Assembly: GCA_032717465.1 (NCBI GenBank)
Contig: CM064655.1
Coordinates: 19,458,335 to 19,522,334 of the forward strand
Direction of reading: 5' to 3'
DNA from: Coenobita brevimanus
Taxonomy: Eukaryota; Arthropoda; Malacostraca; Decapoda; Coenobitidae
DNA length: 64,000 nucleotides
How positions within the stretch are numbered: the first letter of the stretch is position 1; every line of letters begins with the position of its first letter. Of the stretch, positions 37,674-46,855 are shown piece after piece. The notes under the pieces were generated by a model. It ran no database searches, had not been told where the DNA came from, and was given only the letters and a program-made list of their open reading frames with translations. A program made the translations under genes and the position numbers.

Positions 37674-37745
37674 TCTGGTGTATGGATTATTTTTTTTTCC
37701 CCATTTGTTTTTCCTTCCTCTGTTCTGTTATTTAAAAAAAAAAAA

Positions 37746-38518
37746 ATATGCATCTCATTAAGTGGCATGCAATCAGTACAACATTACTTGTATATATGAT
37801 AGCAGCATTACTGATGGAGTATTATTCAGTCTGTTAGGTTAGTGTATCCAGAACTACAACTTATTTTTTAAGTGCTGTGTAACCTACAGTAGTATCGTTT
37901 GGCTCTGTTTACAACACGTTAGCCGGATGTGTTCAGTCTGTGTTTTTACACGAAAATGGAAAAATGTGTCATGCATGTTGCTAGAAGATAGTGTTTAACT
38001 TAAACAGACGAGCCAAGAAGCAAACATCTTGCACTGTATAGGCTCCATCGGATACCCACTCTGTTGTATGTGTGAAGTGGCTGGAGAAGGTGGAATGCTA
38101 CTCTCTGTTGTCACCTGACGTAACTGAATTACTCCCATGACTTGAATAATAAGTCGTGATTCCATGAAATTTGATGAACCTTAATTAAGAGGCAGGAATG
38201 AATCGCCTTGACCACTAGTCAAATTTATCATCCAATCTGATCACACTGCCATAAACGGTGCTGAAGGTGGTTAGGGATATTGTCAGGTGGGAGTAATGGC
38301 ATTATAGGCAGAGATATTTAAAATAATGGCAGTTATTGCCTTCTTCCGCAGTGGTTATCCTCCTGGATCCGGATTCATAGACAAGCTTGCAGTCAGTTCC
38401 CTTGTATCACATATTTCTTTTTGCAGGAAGAACAAGCAACGTGGAGAGATACAACACTCTGCTTTCCCTTTCCTTCCTGTAATATAAAATAACTTACGAT
38501 GGTTTATCCTTGTAATAA
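37746..38518. other. No gene recognised
   Basis: Unrecognised sequence. TTTTTGCAGGAAGAACAAGC (about 38411-38430) resembles the arms of the small palindromes at 38.52 and 45.03 kb. Confidence 0.35.
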
Positions 38519-38600
38519 CGATTTGTTTTGCAGGAGGAGCAAGAGACACTGTAATATTCCAAATGTTCATCGCCCTTCCTGCGAAAACAAATATCAGTAA
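38519..38600. repeat. Short palindrome, putative third family (PalC)
   Basis: GATTTGTTTTGCAGGAGGAG is inverted against CCTTCCTGCGAAAACAAATA with a ~35-bp loop. Similar arms occur at 38.41, 45.03-45.11 and 45.18-45.21 kb (e.g. TTCTTCCTGTAAAAACAAAT). Confidence 0.5.
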
Positions 38601-39074
38601 CGACAGGAACTGATTGTAAGTGTGTGAATCCTGTCCTTGTGATATTTATGACTTTCTTTACATGCAGTACCTCACCATGTTCTATCAGCTTTTCTTCTCT
38701 TTGCTGAAGGTACATGCACATGTTGTAAATGACAGTATAAACCAATACCCCTGTGAAAATGTTCCAGTACATGTACACATAAACATACAGCGTACCGTAT
38801 GTGGTGACGTGTTAATAGCTTTCCAGAACTCAGTGTGACATGGATACGTTTGAGTTCTGTATACGCAATTGCGCAGTAGGTGCACAAGTTAGGTTGTGTT
38901 AAGACTAATTCTCTTAACATATAAGGGAAAACCGGTCTGACTGGAGACTGCTTACAAGAGAATGAGTCTGTGTTGGTACATGTACAAGGTGCGGCGGGAA
39001 GGGAAGTGACAGAAGTGTCTTATGATGTACGCATATCACATTGTATCTCATGGAAACCGAAGATCATAGTCTCA
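38601..39074. other. No gene recognised
   Basis: Spacer; short open frames on both strands have no motif. Confidence 0.35.
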
Positions 39075-39266
39075 ATGGCTTTGGAAATTTCGTAAAACCC
39101 CTCCCAAAGCGATTTACTCTGCTTATTGATCTCTAGTATCTTTTCGTATATTACTGATGGAGACTATGTCAGTATTAAAACCATGTGAATCGCATACAAG
39201 AGGAATGTTAAGATATAATGTGGAAAATAAATTGCCAATGAAAAAATCTACGAAGCCTCCAGTGCC
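39075..39266. mobile_element. Palindromic element, PalB family (copy 2)
   Basis: The left arm GGCTTTGGAAATTTCGTAAA...AAAGCGATTTACTCTGC pairs with a right arm ATACAAGAGGAATGTTAAGA ... AATCTACGAAGCCTCC. Arms are about 70-85 bp. The short frame beginning at 39157 overlaps it and is not supported as a gene. Confidence 0.65.
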
Positions 39267-39513
39267 ACTTAAAATACATTACTCAGCGTCACCGTCAGCC
39301 CTGGATCCTCCCATCAATGAACTGAGCAACGATCCACGTCAGTCCAGCAGTCCAGCCACCGTGTGTGTCCCTATACCCGCCCAAACCAGCAGGTGGCAAC
39401 ACAGGGCAAGTACTGTAGGCACCTCCTTATTTTGTGATTGATGGACTTGACATGCTCATCGAACCTTCAAGTAATATACCACTGTTTTTTTCACTAGCAT
39501 ATGCCGGCGCCTC

Positions 39514-39519
<6 letters not shown>

Positions 39520-39572
<53 letters not shown>
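39520..39572. repeat. (GA)n microsatellite
   Basis: Uninterrupted AG run of ~52 bp. Confidence 0.96.
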
Positions 39573-39575
<3 letters not shown>

Positions 39576-39619
39576 ATTGTTTGACGTGGCATCCTGTAAA
39601 AGGTGGCTTAGACATTTAG

Positions 39620-40720
39620 TCCATACTTATTAACGACCCTTCCTCCCGCGACACTCCATTATATACCTTCCCTTTGTTCTTGGTCTTCCTTTTCCTCTCC
39701 TCCTTTCAATCACTCCACTAATACAAATGCTGTCAGTCATTTCATTCTCCATTCGCCTCATGTGAACTAACTACCCCAACGTATTTCTTTTTAGTTTCCC
39801 ACTCACATCTGTGTCCACACAATCCTGTTTTTCCTTCAGTCCATATGTTCACACCACATTCTTTGCCGATTCGATCAACGTCCATCTATTCATCCATGTC
39901 ACTCCAGGTAACTTGGTTCAGCAGCTCTTACTCTTGACCTCAGCCCCTCCCTCATTGCTACTGCACTGCACATCACTGGGGGACTAACCGTACCATCATG
40001 CAGTGTTTTCTTCCGTAGTTAATGGCGATATCTTGTGGCTGTTCTAAATGCCACTACCTTTCTTTTTCTTTCCTTGCTGTCTTCTTTTCGAGTATCACCT
40101 TTTCCATATTGTCACCTTACTGTTCTCTGCATTTTTGTTTTGTACCACCTACTTTCAAGGCACAACTCCTTTCACTGTATATCTTTCTCACACATCACCG
40201 AATTCTTTTACGAGAATCTGTACTTTCTCCTCATATGCCATCGGTACTACTGCAAACAGAAGGGGAGACAGCTCTAATCTATTATCTTCTTTCTTCAGAG
40301 CTAGGTTTACTCCCCGCCCAACATTTTTTTTTTCTCCTCTCTCATTATCCTATCAATATACACACTGAACTACCACAATGATTTGAACTAAGTGTTTAAC
40401 GATCCAAATTGCAAGTCGAATCTATGGCTATATTACATCCTCCACTATAGCAGCTGCTTTCACTCCATCATGCATAAAGTGAATAAGTATGTAACAACTA
40501 ACTTTCAGCCGCGTGGACTTGTAATATATTTCATAATGCTCGCCCATCTGTTCTGTCATATACCTTCTCCGAATCCAAAATTCCCTAGAAAACGTGCTGT
40601 TCACTTCTAAAAACTTCCGCTGTTGTTAACGTTGTACAGTCGTGTAACTATCTGATTAGCACATCCTCTGCTCTCTCTGAAGCCCCCCTGTTCTTAACCA
40701 GGTAACTCTTCAGTAACAAG
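39620..40720 (-). pseudogene. Heavily decayed LINE reverse transcriptase (minus strand)
   Basis: Translating the minus strand piecewise: near 40590-40530 LDSEKVYDRTDGRAL resembles RT block A (LDLEKAYDRVPREAL); near 40290-40250 LSPLLFAVV resembles the block before the active site; near 39800-39640 LKRNTLG ... HMRRMENEM ... RGKGRPRTKG resembles the C-terminal RNTLRWFGHVERM ... GRPRRRW of the 4-kb, 52-kb and 61-kb fragments. Many stops and shifts interrupt it. No single frame exceeds ~100 codons. Ends approximate. Confidence 0.6.
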
Positions 40721-40762
40721 TGGTGGCAGGCACAACAAACCTTGTCCGACAGCATTTATTTT

Positions 40763-41280
40763 ATTTTCAACCGTTTCAAAGTTATAACCCTATGAGGGCT
40801 ACGTGATCTTCCGTTTGACCTTTCAAGGTCACTCAAGGTCATAGGTCTTGATGCCAAATGAAAGCCCAGACGAGAGTTCCTGTATGTTGATTATAGTAAA
40901 TATCTCTATCTTCAACCGGTTTCATGGGAAGCGCGGTAGCACAGTGGTAGCGCGCTGGACTCGTAATCGGGGGATTGCGAGTTCGAGCCTCGCCCGGGCT
41001 GCCGTGCTGGGAGTGGTAGCTCGCTCCTGTAACCCTAGCGGGGCTATATAGTCCAATACAGGGCTTAGCTCGGGGGAACTCCATTTCTCCCATTTCTCAA
41101 CCGGTTTCAAGTTATAGCCCATGAAAATCCGTGGCCTTGATTTTGATCTTTCAGGGTCACTCGCTTACTTCCAAAATGTAATCACTATCTTTTGGGACCA
41201 ATGTCCACATATCCTGAAAGTTTCATGTAATGTAGTTTGGCTGCCTTTTCGTAATGTTGCTAACAAAGAAACAGAAACGA
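40763..41280. repeat. ~145-bp tandem repeat with TCAAGGTCA pairs, host of a SINE insertion
   Basis: Two units start TTCAACCGTTTCAAAGTTAT (about 40766) and TTCAACCGGTTTCA (40911). The second unit is interrupted by the SINE and resumes after it with AAGTTATAGCCC. Unit 1 carries TCAAGGTCA twice (40823-40831 and 40833-40841), and a TCAGGGTCA occurs in unit 2. Confidence 0.65.
40925..41096 (+). mobile_element. tRNA-derived SINE with perfect 13-bp target-site duplication
   Basis: The tRNA-like head (about 40929-41001) has box A TAGCACAGTGGTAGCGCGC, an anticodon loop CTCGTAA (anticodon CGT, tRNA-Thr type) and box B GAGTTCGAGCCTCG. A ~95-bp body follows, ending AACTCCATTTCTCCCATTTC. The 172-bp element is flanked by identical TCAACCGGTTTCA at 40912-40924 and 41097-41109. 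The acceptor stem does not pair cleanly and the body is continuous with the head, so it is a SINE, not a tRNA gene. The perfect duplication suggests a fairly recent insertion. Confidence 0.88.
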
Positions 41281-43178
41281 CCAAAAACAATACCTCGCCG
41301 GACTCCGTGCGGGTGAGTTAATAACCCTCACCCCCGTCAGTATTCAGCCATAATTTTTTCTTGCTATAATCGACAGGCAGACACCGCTGTGGTACCCAGA
41401 TTCTCTCTTCTCACCCATTCGTCTTTACTTGGGTATTATTAAGATTCATTTCCCATCCACAGGCAGTCAAGAGTACATTTACGCTGATCTACACGGCTTC
41501 TTTGTCTTTTGTATTGCAGTACTATCGCATCTTCCCACAACAACGTAACTCCACCAACATCATCCTGTTTTGGTGTCTTTCCTCTCTTGATCACAGCCAG
41601 GCATACGTTTCCCCTGCCTTTCGCTTTCCGCTCTCTCTCTTCTTCCTGCTGGTCAGACCATCCCCATATGTGAAAACACTGTGATCCTTTCACTCACTAT
41701 ATTTTAACTCCCTGGAATGGTCTCTCCTTCACTCCAATATCTCACTCCGTTCAAGTAACACTCAGCAATCCATTACTCTCACTCCTCTGGTGCTCCCATT
41801 TTAGCCTTTTAGCCCATTAATTCCCAGGGTTGGTGAGGGATTTTGCTGGTAGGGTGGTAAGCATACCGTCTTCTGCGTATCGACTCATAGTCGCGAAGCT
41901 CATATGTCCATACCCAGGGATGCCGCCATTTATTACCTTTTGAAAATGTCCAGTTCCGTCTCCTGTTTAGGAGACTGAGCACATTTGGTTTCATGTTCTT
42001 TATTTCTTTACAGTATGTCTCCTTACTGACTAGTCATTTGCTGCTTTAGTGATTTATAAACTCATATCCTCTCTTCCGATTTTCTTTACCGCTCCACTTG
42101 TTTTGCAACTTTTATGAACAGACACTTCCCGTTTCTATCTCTCGATCCTCTCATTCCATTTGCTTCTTCTTTTATTTTTTTCCAGGGAATAACAGGCTGA
42201 TTCCACATTGCTGATGCTTTTCTCTCCCGTTCATCTGCCGAGACTGATTTGCAATCTGGTGCTCTACACCAGCAGTATCATATTTCTGGTTCACCCAGTT
42301 TATTAAGGAAAACAAAGTGCATTGTCTAAGAGTAAGACTACTTCCCCGGTGACCTCTCCCGCTATCATCAGCGTAGCTTAGTCATTGGACATAAACATTT
42401 GAGTGCCACTGCCTTCCCTCTGCTCCACCCACAGTCTCCCAGGATCGCCATCACTAATTAAACCTTCCATTACTTCTTTCACCACTTGATTACCGTGGTT
42501 GTGATGAGCTCTTTCATGATGTGATAAGACTGATGGTGGTGGCTGTGAGCGCTTCCTCTTACCTGCCTTATTTATGTTGATTACTTTTTAACCAGCCAGT
42601 ATATGCCACAGGTGAACGTCAAGGCTTGCAGAGTATGATGGCTTTTGTCCCGCTACCATTTTCACAGAACCATATTTCGAAAAGTCCATAACAGTGTAGA
42701 GCTAATTTACATTGCTCTCCGGTTAAAACATCAAAGGCACACTTGAGCCCCTGGTGCTTTGTGTCAAAAGCTAAAGCACTGTGTACGTTCGCTGACACGT
42801 GATATTTATAGTTACATAAAACTGAATTTCTGTGAGCGTTTTAAGATCAGAATATATTAAAGTATCAGCGCTAACCTATATGAAGCGACAAAATCATCGT
42901 GCCAGAACACAAGCATTGACAAGTTTTCTAGCATTATATTTTTCCACTCCAAATTGCTGTCAGTATCTTCTAGTACATGCAAAAAGTAATCACTGAGGTA
43001 TAATTAGTCGTATGCACAGACCTGATTTGTTTACCTGGCTGGCTTGAATAAATGTCAGGTGGTGATGATTGGCTCAGCGGTAGGTGTGGAGGCCAGGTAG
43101 GTTAGCCCGAGTGATAGGAACGAGGCTGGCGATGAATAGGACATGACGCCGACCCTGTGTTGTTCTTCCCTGTAGCTT

Positions 43179-43180
<2 letters not shown>
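41281..43180. other. 1.9 kb with no recognised gene
   Basis: Pyrimidine-rich patches and unrecognised sequence. A possible box-A-like GCTGGTAGGGTGGTAAGC at about 41839 has no matching box B. No coding frame with recognisable motifs. Confidence 0.35.

Positions 43181-43181
<1 letters not shown>

Positions 43182-43267
<86 letters not shown>
43182..43267. repeat. Compound microsatellite (GA)n(CAGA)n
   Basis: GA from 43182 to 43240, then CAGA tetramers to 43267. It directly abuts a PalB element. Confidence 0.96.
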
Positions 43268-43268
<1 letters not shown>

Positions 43269-43462
43269 ATATACGAGGATTTGGAGATTTCGTAACACTT
43301 CTGCCACTGCGATTTATCTTTCATATTACACCTCAGTATCCCCTTATACTACATGCTACTGACGCGAACGATATAGATAAAATACAAGAGAATGTTAAGG
43401 TGTGATATACTGAACAAATCACTAAGGATGTGGTGTTACGGAGCCTCTTACACCACCTTGAG
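43268..43462. mobile_element. Palindromic element, PalB family (copy 3)
   Basis: The left arm TTTGGAGATTTCGTAACACT ... TTTCATATTACACCTCAGTA pairs with a right arm ATACAAGAGAATGTTAAGGT...GGTGTTACGGAGCC. Arms about 75 bp. Confidence 0.68.
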
Positions 43463-43499
43463 TACATGGCAAAGGAAGAGGCGAGAGATGATGCAGACT

Positions 43500-43501
<2 letters not shown>

Positions 43502-43545
<44 letters not shown>
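43502..43545. repeat. (TC)n microsatellite
   Basis: TC run of ~44 bp between a PalB and a PalA element. Confidence 0.95.
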
Positions 43546-43547
<2 letters not shown>

Positions 43548-43548
43548 T

Positions 43549-43713
43549 CTTTATCTTGCCACCAGAAGATTTTATTCAGTTTATGAGAGACTTTTCCTGA
43601 TGGAGAGGTTGCATATGGCATTCATTTACTATCTTCACTACCAAGAGTCTCCACAAAGATGAATAAAATTGCCTGGAAGTAGCAAGAATAAGCTGAATAA
43701 GACTGAAGGGGTT
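43549..43713. mobile_element. Palindromic element, PalA family (copy 7)
   Basis: The left arm TTATCTTGCCACCAGAAGAT...TTATTCAGTTTATGAGAG pairs with a right arm GATGAATAAAATTGCCTGGA ... AGCAAGAATAAG, ending GACTGAAGGGGTTA. The left terminal part may have been replaced by the TC microsatellite. A further arm, AGTAAAATCGTCTGGCTTCA, lies at 43747. Confidence 0.6.
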
Positions 43714-43908
43714 ACTACTTATGCTCCTTTGCCTCATTCATTGCTCAGTAAAATCGTCTGGCTTCAACAGGAACACAAAATCAGACTTTTCCCAACCATA
43801 AGAGAGTTGACGGAAGTATAGGAGTAATCAGTAAGTCTTAAGGCTCAGGAAACAGATTCACATTTAAACATAGTACAGTCATTTCCCTCTTGTCACTCAG
43901 GCTTTATC

Positions 43909-43909
<1 letters not shown>

Positions 43910-43952
<43 letters not shown>
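43910..43952. repeat. (TTA)n microsatellite, ~14 units
   Basis: Uninterrupted TTA trinucleotide run. Confidence 0.96.
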
Positions 43953-43953
<1 letters not shown>

Positions 43954-44108
43954 GGAGGAGGAACGAAAGACGGGAAGATTTTACACCCTTGTTAACTTGT
44001 CCTTCCTTCAAGAACAAGGTACACGACCGATTTTCTATAAGATCTGGATTGCAGGAAGAACTAGGAAATTAACTTGGGGAATCTCTAGATGTGTTTTGTT
44101 CTTCCTCC

Positions 44109-44111
<3 letters not shown>

Positions 44112-44163
<52 letters not shown>
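44112..44163. repeat. (AC)n microsatellite, 26 units
   Basis: AC run abutting the 5' end of a SINE head. Confidence 0.97.
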
Positions 44164-44164
<1 letters not shown>

Positions 44165-44440
44165 GCTCGCTGGTGCAGTGGTAACGTTCTCGCTTGCCAA
44201 CTGGTGGACGGGAGTTCGCGCCTCGCTCAGGTTGCGAAAAGTTTCACTGACGAAGTGGGGGTTACTGTCCCCCTTGAGCAAGGGGACGGGTGTGTGCATG
44301 TGTGAAGGTCACAGCCTTGCCCTTAGATCGGACTATATGAGCTCTCAGCTCCCTTCCGGGAGGGTAAAAGCTGACGATCACGACCATCAAGTGATCCTGA
44401 CCGACCCGGTGAATTACACACACACACACAAGCCCGAGTT
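44165..44440 (+). mobile_element. tRNA-Gly-like SINE with (CA)n-containing tail
   Basis: The head 44165-44236 has box A CTGGTGCAGTGGTAACG, an anticodon loop TTGCCAA (anticodon GCC, tRNA-Gly type) and a degraded box B, GGAGTTCGCGCCTC. A ~180-bp body (CACTGACGAAGTGGGGGTTA ... GTGATCCTGACC) is followed by a short (CA)n at about 44416-44430. It differs from the SINEs at 14.5 and 40.9 kb in head and body. No clean target duplication seen because microsatellite flanks it. Confidence 0.65.
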
Positions 44441-44721
44441 ACGACATGGCACTGATCCTGATTGTTAAAGAATCCCACGCATGGAAGGGGGAAGAGGCGT
44501 GAGAGGAGAGTAAATGTGGATAGCTGTTAGTCTGTGTATGTGGAGTGGGAATATCATAGGTGAAGAATTAGTATATATGGAGTGGGAATATTATAGGTGA
44601 AGGATAAGTATGTATGGAGTGGGAATATTGCATACTGCGGGTGAGAGGGAAAGAATTATTATAGTACATATAGTGAGAATAATATAGGTGAGAGGGAAAA
44701 ATAATGAGTAGGCATAATATA

Positions 44722-44723
<2 letters not shown>

Positions 44724-44765
<42 letters not shown>
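44724..44765. repeat. (GA)n microsatellite
   Basis: AG run. The preceding ~200 bp (44520-44700) repeats GTATATGGAGTGGGAATATT / ATAGGTGA phrases loosely, about 45-bp spacing. Confidence 0.93.
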
Positions 44766-44768
<3 letters not shown>

Positions 44769-45030
44769 CATGAATCCGATATACAGTAGACTGACGAACT
44801 ACGGAAGGAACGGTCGGCGGTGTGGGCCTTAACGCTTCTTGGTTTAGTGTGCAAAGCTTCAATGCCGTAAGCTTCCCTCTGAACTCCCCACAGTGAGGAT
44901 GGATGTGTTGTGCCGAATTACAGAACACATCAGTACGCAGTGTTAGGGAGAAGTATAGGTGAAAAGAAGGATAGGTGTGGGGTAAGACTCACGAAAATAT
45001 TTACGATCTACTCCCTCTCGAGACGTAGAT

Positions 45031-45215
45031 TTTAGTTTGTAGGTGGAACAAGAGGCAGGGGAAGTATATGTCTTCTCACTTCCCTGCCATTCCTGCAAAA
45101 ACAGGAAACATCTCATGATAATTTTTCTCTCGTAGCTAAGATTTGGCATTGGAGGAAAAAGAGCTGTCTGTGAGATTTTACACCTTGTTCTTCCTGTAAA
45201 AACAAATCGCAAATA
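45031..45215. repeat. PalC-like short palindromes
   Basis: GTTTGTAGGTGGAACAAGAG ... GGGGAAG is inverted against CTTCCCTGCCATTCCTGCAA (about 45079-45098). A second arm, CACCTTGTTCTTCCTGTAAA, lies at 45181. Related to 38.4-38.6 kb. Confidence 0.45.
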
Positions 45216-45854
45216 CGTCAGAGAAGATGAATGTAGATATGTCTGTGAATCCCTTCTCTGTTGTAAATTTCGTTGTGTCTGAAAATCCAGTCCGTTGCAA
45301 AGAAGTAAAAAAAAATTCCGTGTTGGATTTTACGAACTATAAGCAATATCAGCAATTAATTTATGATTAACTTTTTTATACAGTGTCCTTAGAATCTCTA
45401 GGTACTGTTGGATGAGATATTCATCACTAGGATACACTTTGCCTCATGTAACTCCTGTTAAGTGAACGCAAAGTTACTGTTTCACTAAGTATCTCATTAA
45501 CAGTTTGAAGAAAATAGCTACCGACTAGGTCCAGTCCCTGTCAGCCAATCATATTATCATATACTCAGCGCTTTTCGTACATCTCCAGTTTTATCGTCAA
45601 AGCCAAACAATCTTCATAGCATCTAAAATAGTATAAAACCGCTGAATGTAACAGGCATCGAAATCAGTGCCTGGTTCCTGATTACTCTGCGTCATCTGAT
45701 TCTGAATTAGACAAGAAACTTATATGCTTCATGGTCGTATTCTTGTGCATAATAGATATCTGCAGTACATTCATAAAGGAAGCCGCATAGCCAATGTAAA
45801 CATATTGATGTCTCACTGAATAACACTGAACCAGGCACTAATGAGGTATGCAGA

Positions 45855-45858
<4 letters not shown>
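45216..45858. other. No gene recognised
   Basis: Unrecognised AT-rich sequence. Confidence 0.35.

Positions 45859-45859
<1 letters not shown>

Positions 45860-45920
<61 letters not shown>
45860..45920. repeat. (GA)n microsatellite
   Basis: Uninterrupted GA run of ~60 bp. Confidence 0.97.
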
Positions 45921-45922
<2 letters not shown>

Positions 45923-46594
45923 CAGTGAGCGAGGGTAGGGGAGGTAAAAGGGTTGTGAGGTGTCTTTTGTTTCCTGGGATACAAATGGTAAAAAAAAAAA
46001 AAAGCTAAAAATGATAACTCTCTACGGTTAGTAGCGAGTCGCCACCAGCGCAGGTAAATCCACATAAGAAATAAGGCAGACATGATGCAGAAATGTACAT
46101 TCATTGCCCTAAAATTATCACTGACACCGAAAATGATTCATTAGTTTTTATTTCTTTCTTTTTTCTGTCTTTTCTTCCATTTTGGTTAATACTGTCAATT
46201 ATATGCTCATAAAAAATAAAAAAATCCTCTTCCACGTCGCCTCTTTTACGTGTTTTGTTTTTTTCTGTATTACTGGACGACTGTGTAGACCCGAAAGATC
46301 ACTCGAAGAGACCAATCGGTGTACATGCAAAAGAAAATATTTGTCTCTGTCTGCCCGTCTTCTGTCAGGCCTCTATGGAAATCGAGAGGATATAAAAAAA
46401 GCTCTCTAAATAGCTGTGACAAGTCTAACTTATTATGACGAATCTAGGTATGATATTTCATTACTAAAGTGGTGCCCCTCATGACCAAGATAAGAAATAA
46501 TTAGAATTAGTAAACATGATGAAAACATGGTATCCAATTGGTGTAGAGTATTTTTTACTTTCACAACCGTATCATTGTTCTCTCTGACAATATT
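45921..46594. other. No gene recognised
   Basis: AT-rich spacer preceding the 480-bp array. Confidence 0.35.
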
Positions 46595-46629
46595 ATGTTT
46601 TCACCCTTGTTTGTGCTTGCCGGAATCAA

Positions 46630-46855
46630 AAGATTCGGCAAGTATGTTGGTCAGTTCCTTATGTTTGTTGCTTGCCGGAATCGTAAGATTCAGCAAGCAT
46701 GTTGGTCAGTTCCGTATGTTTGTGGCTTGCTGGAAATTTTCGATTCGGCAAGCATGTTGGTCAGTTCCGTATGTTTGTTGCTTGCTGGAATTTTCGATTC
46801 GGCAAGCATGTTGGTCAGTTCCGTATGTTTGTTTGTGTACACTCAACAGGTCACA
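46630..46855. repeat. 54-bp sub-repeat, four units, at the left edge of the array
   Basis: The phrase GGCAAGCATGTTGGTCAGTT + CCGTATGTTTGTTGCTTG + CTGGAATTTTCGATTC recurs at 46637, 46691, 46747 and 46801. Read through in frame it gives the repeated peptides FGKHVGQFRMFVACW and [13 protein letters not shown], so the open frames here are not genes. Confidence 0.93.

Larger units (their letters stand above)
34446..37745 (+). mobile_element. Non-LTR retrotransposon (LINE, APE endonuclease + RT, jockey-superfamily-like), decayed
   Basis: The coding part runs from about 34546 to the stop at 37673, followed by a ~70-bp 3' UTR and an A-rich tail at about 37734-37745. No ORF1 (gag-like) is recognised upstream, so the copy may be 5' truncated; the left edge is a guess. 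The 3' UTR (TGTATGGATTATTTTTTTTT ... CTTCCTCTGTTCTGTTATTT) is shared with the fragments at 23.67 and 54.78 kb, which fixes the 3' end. Confidence 0.85.

Noticed and set aside
39157..39441. 94-codon open frame as a small gene
   Set aside because: Its first third lies inside a PalB palindrome and the rest has no motif or splice evidence.
40929..41001. Functional tRNA-Thr(CGT) gene
   Set aside because: The acceptor stem is imperfect, an element body is fused downstream and target-site duplications flank the whole; it is a SINE head.
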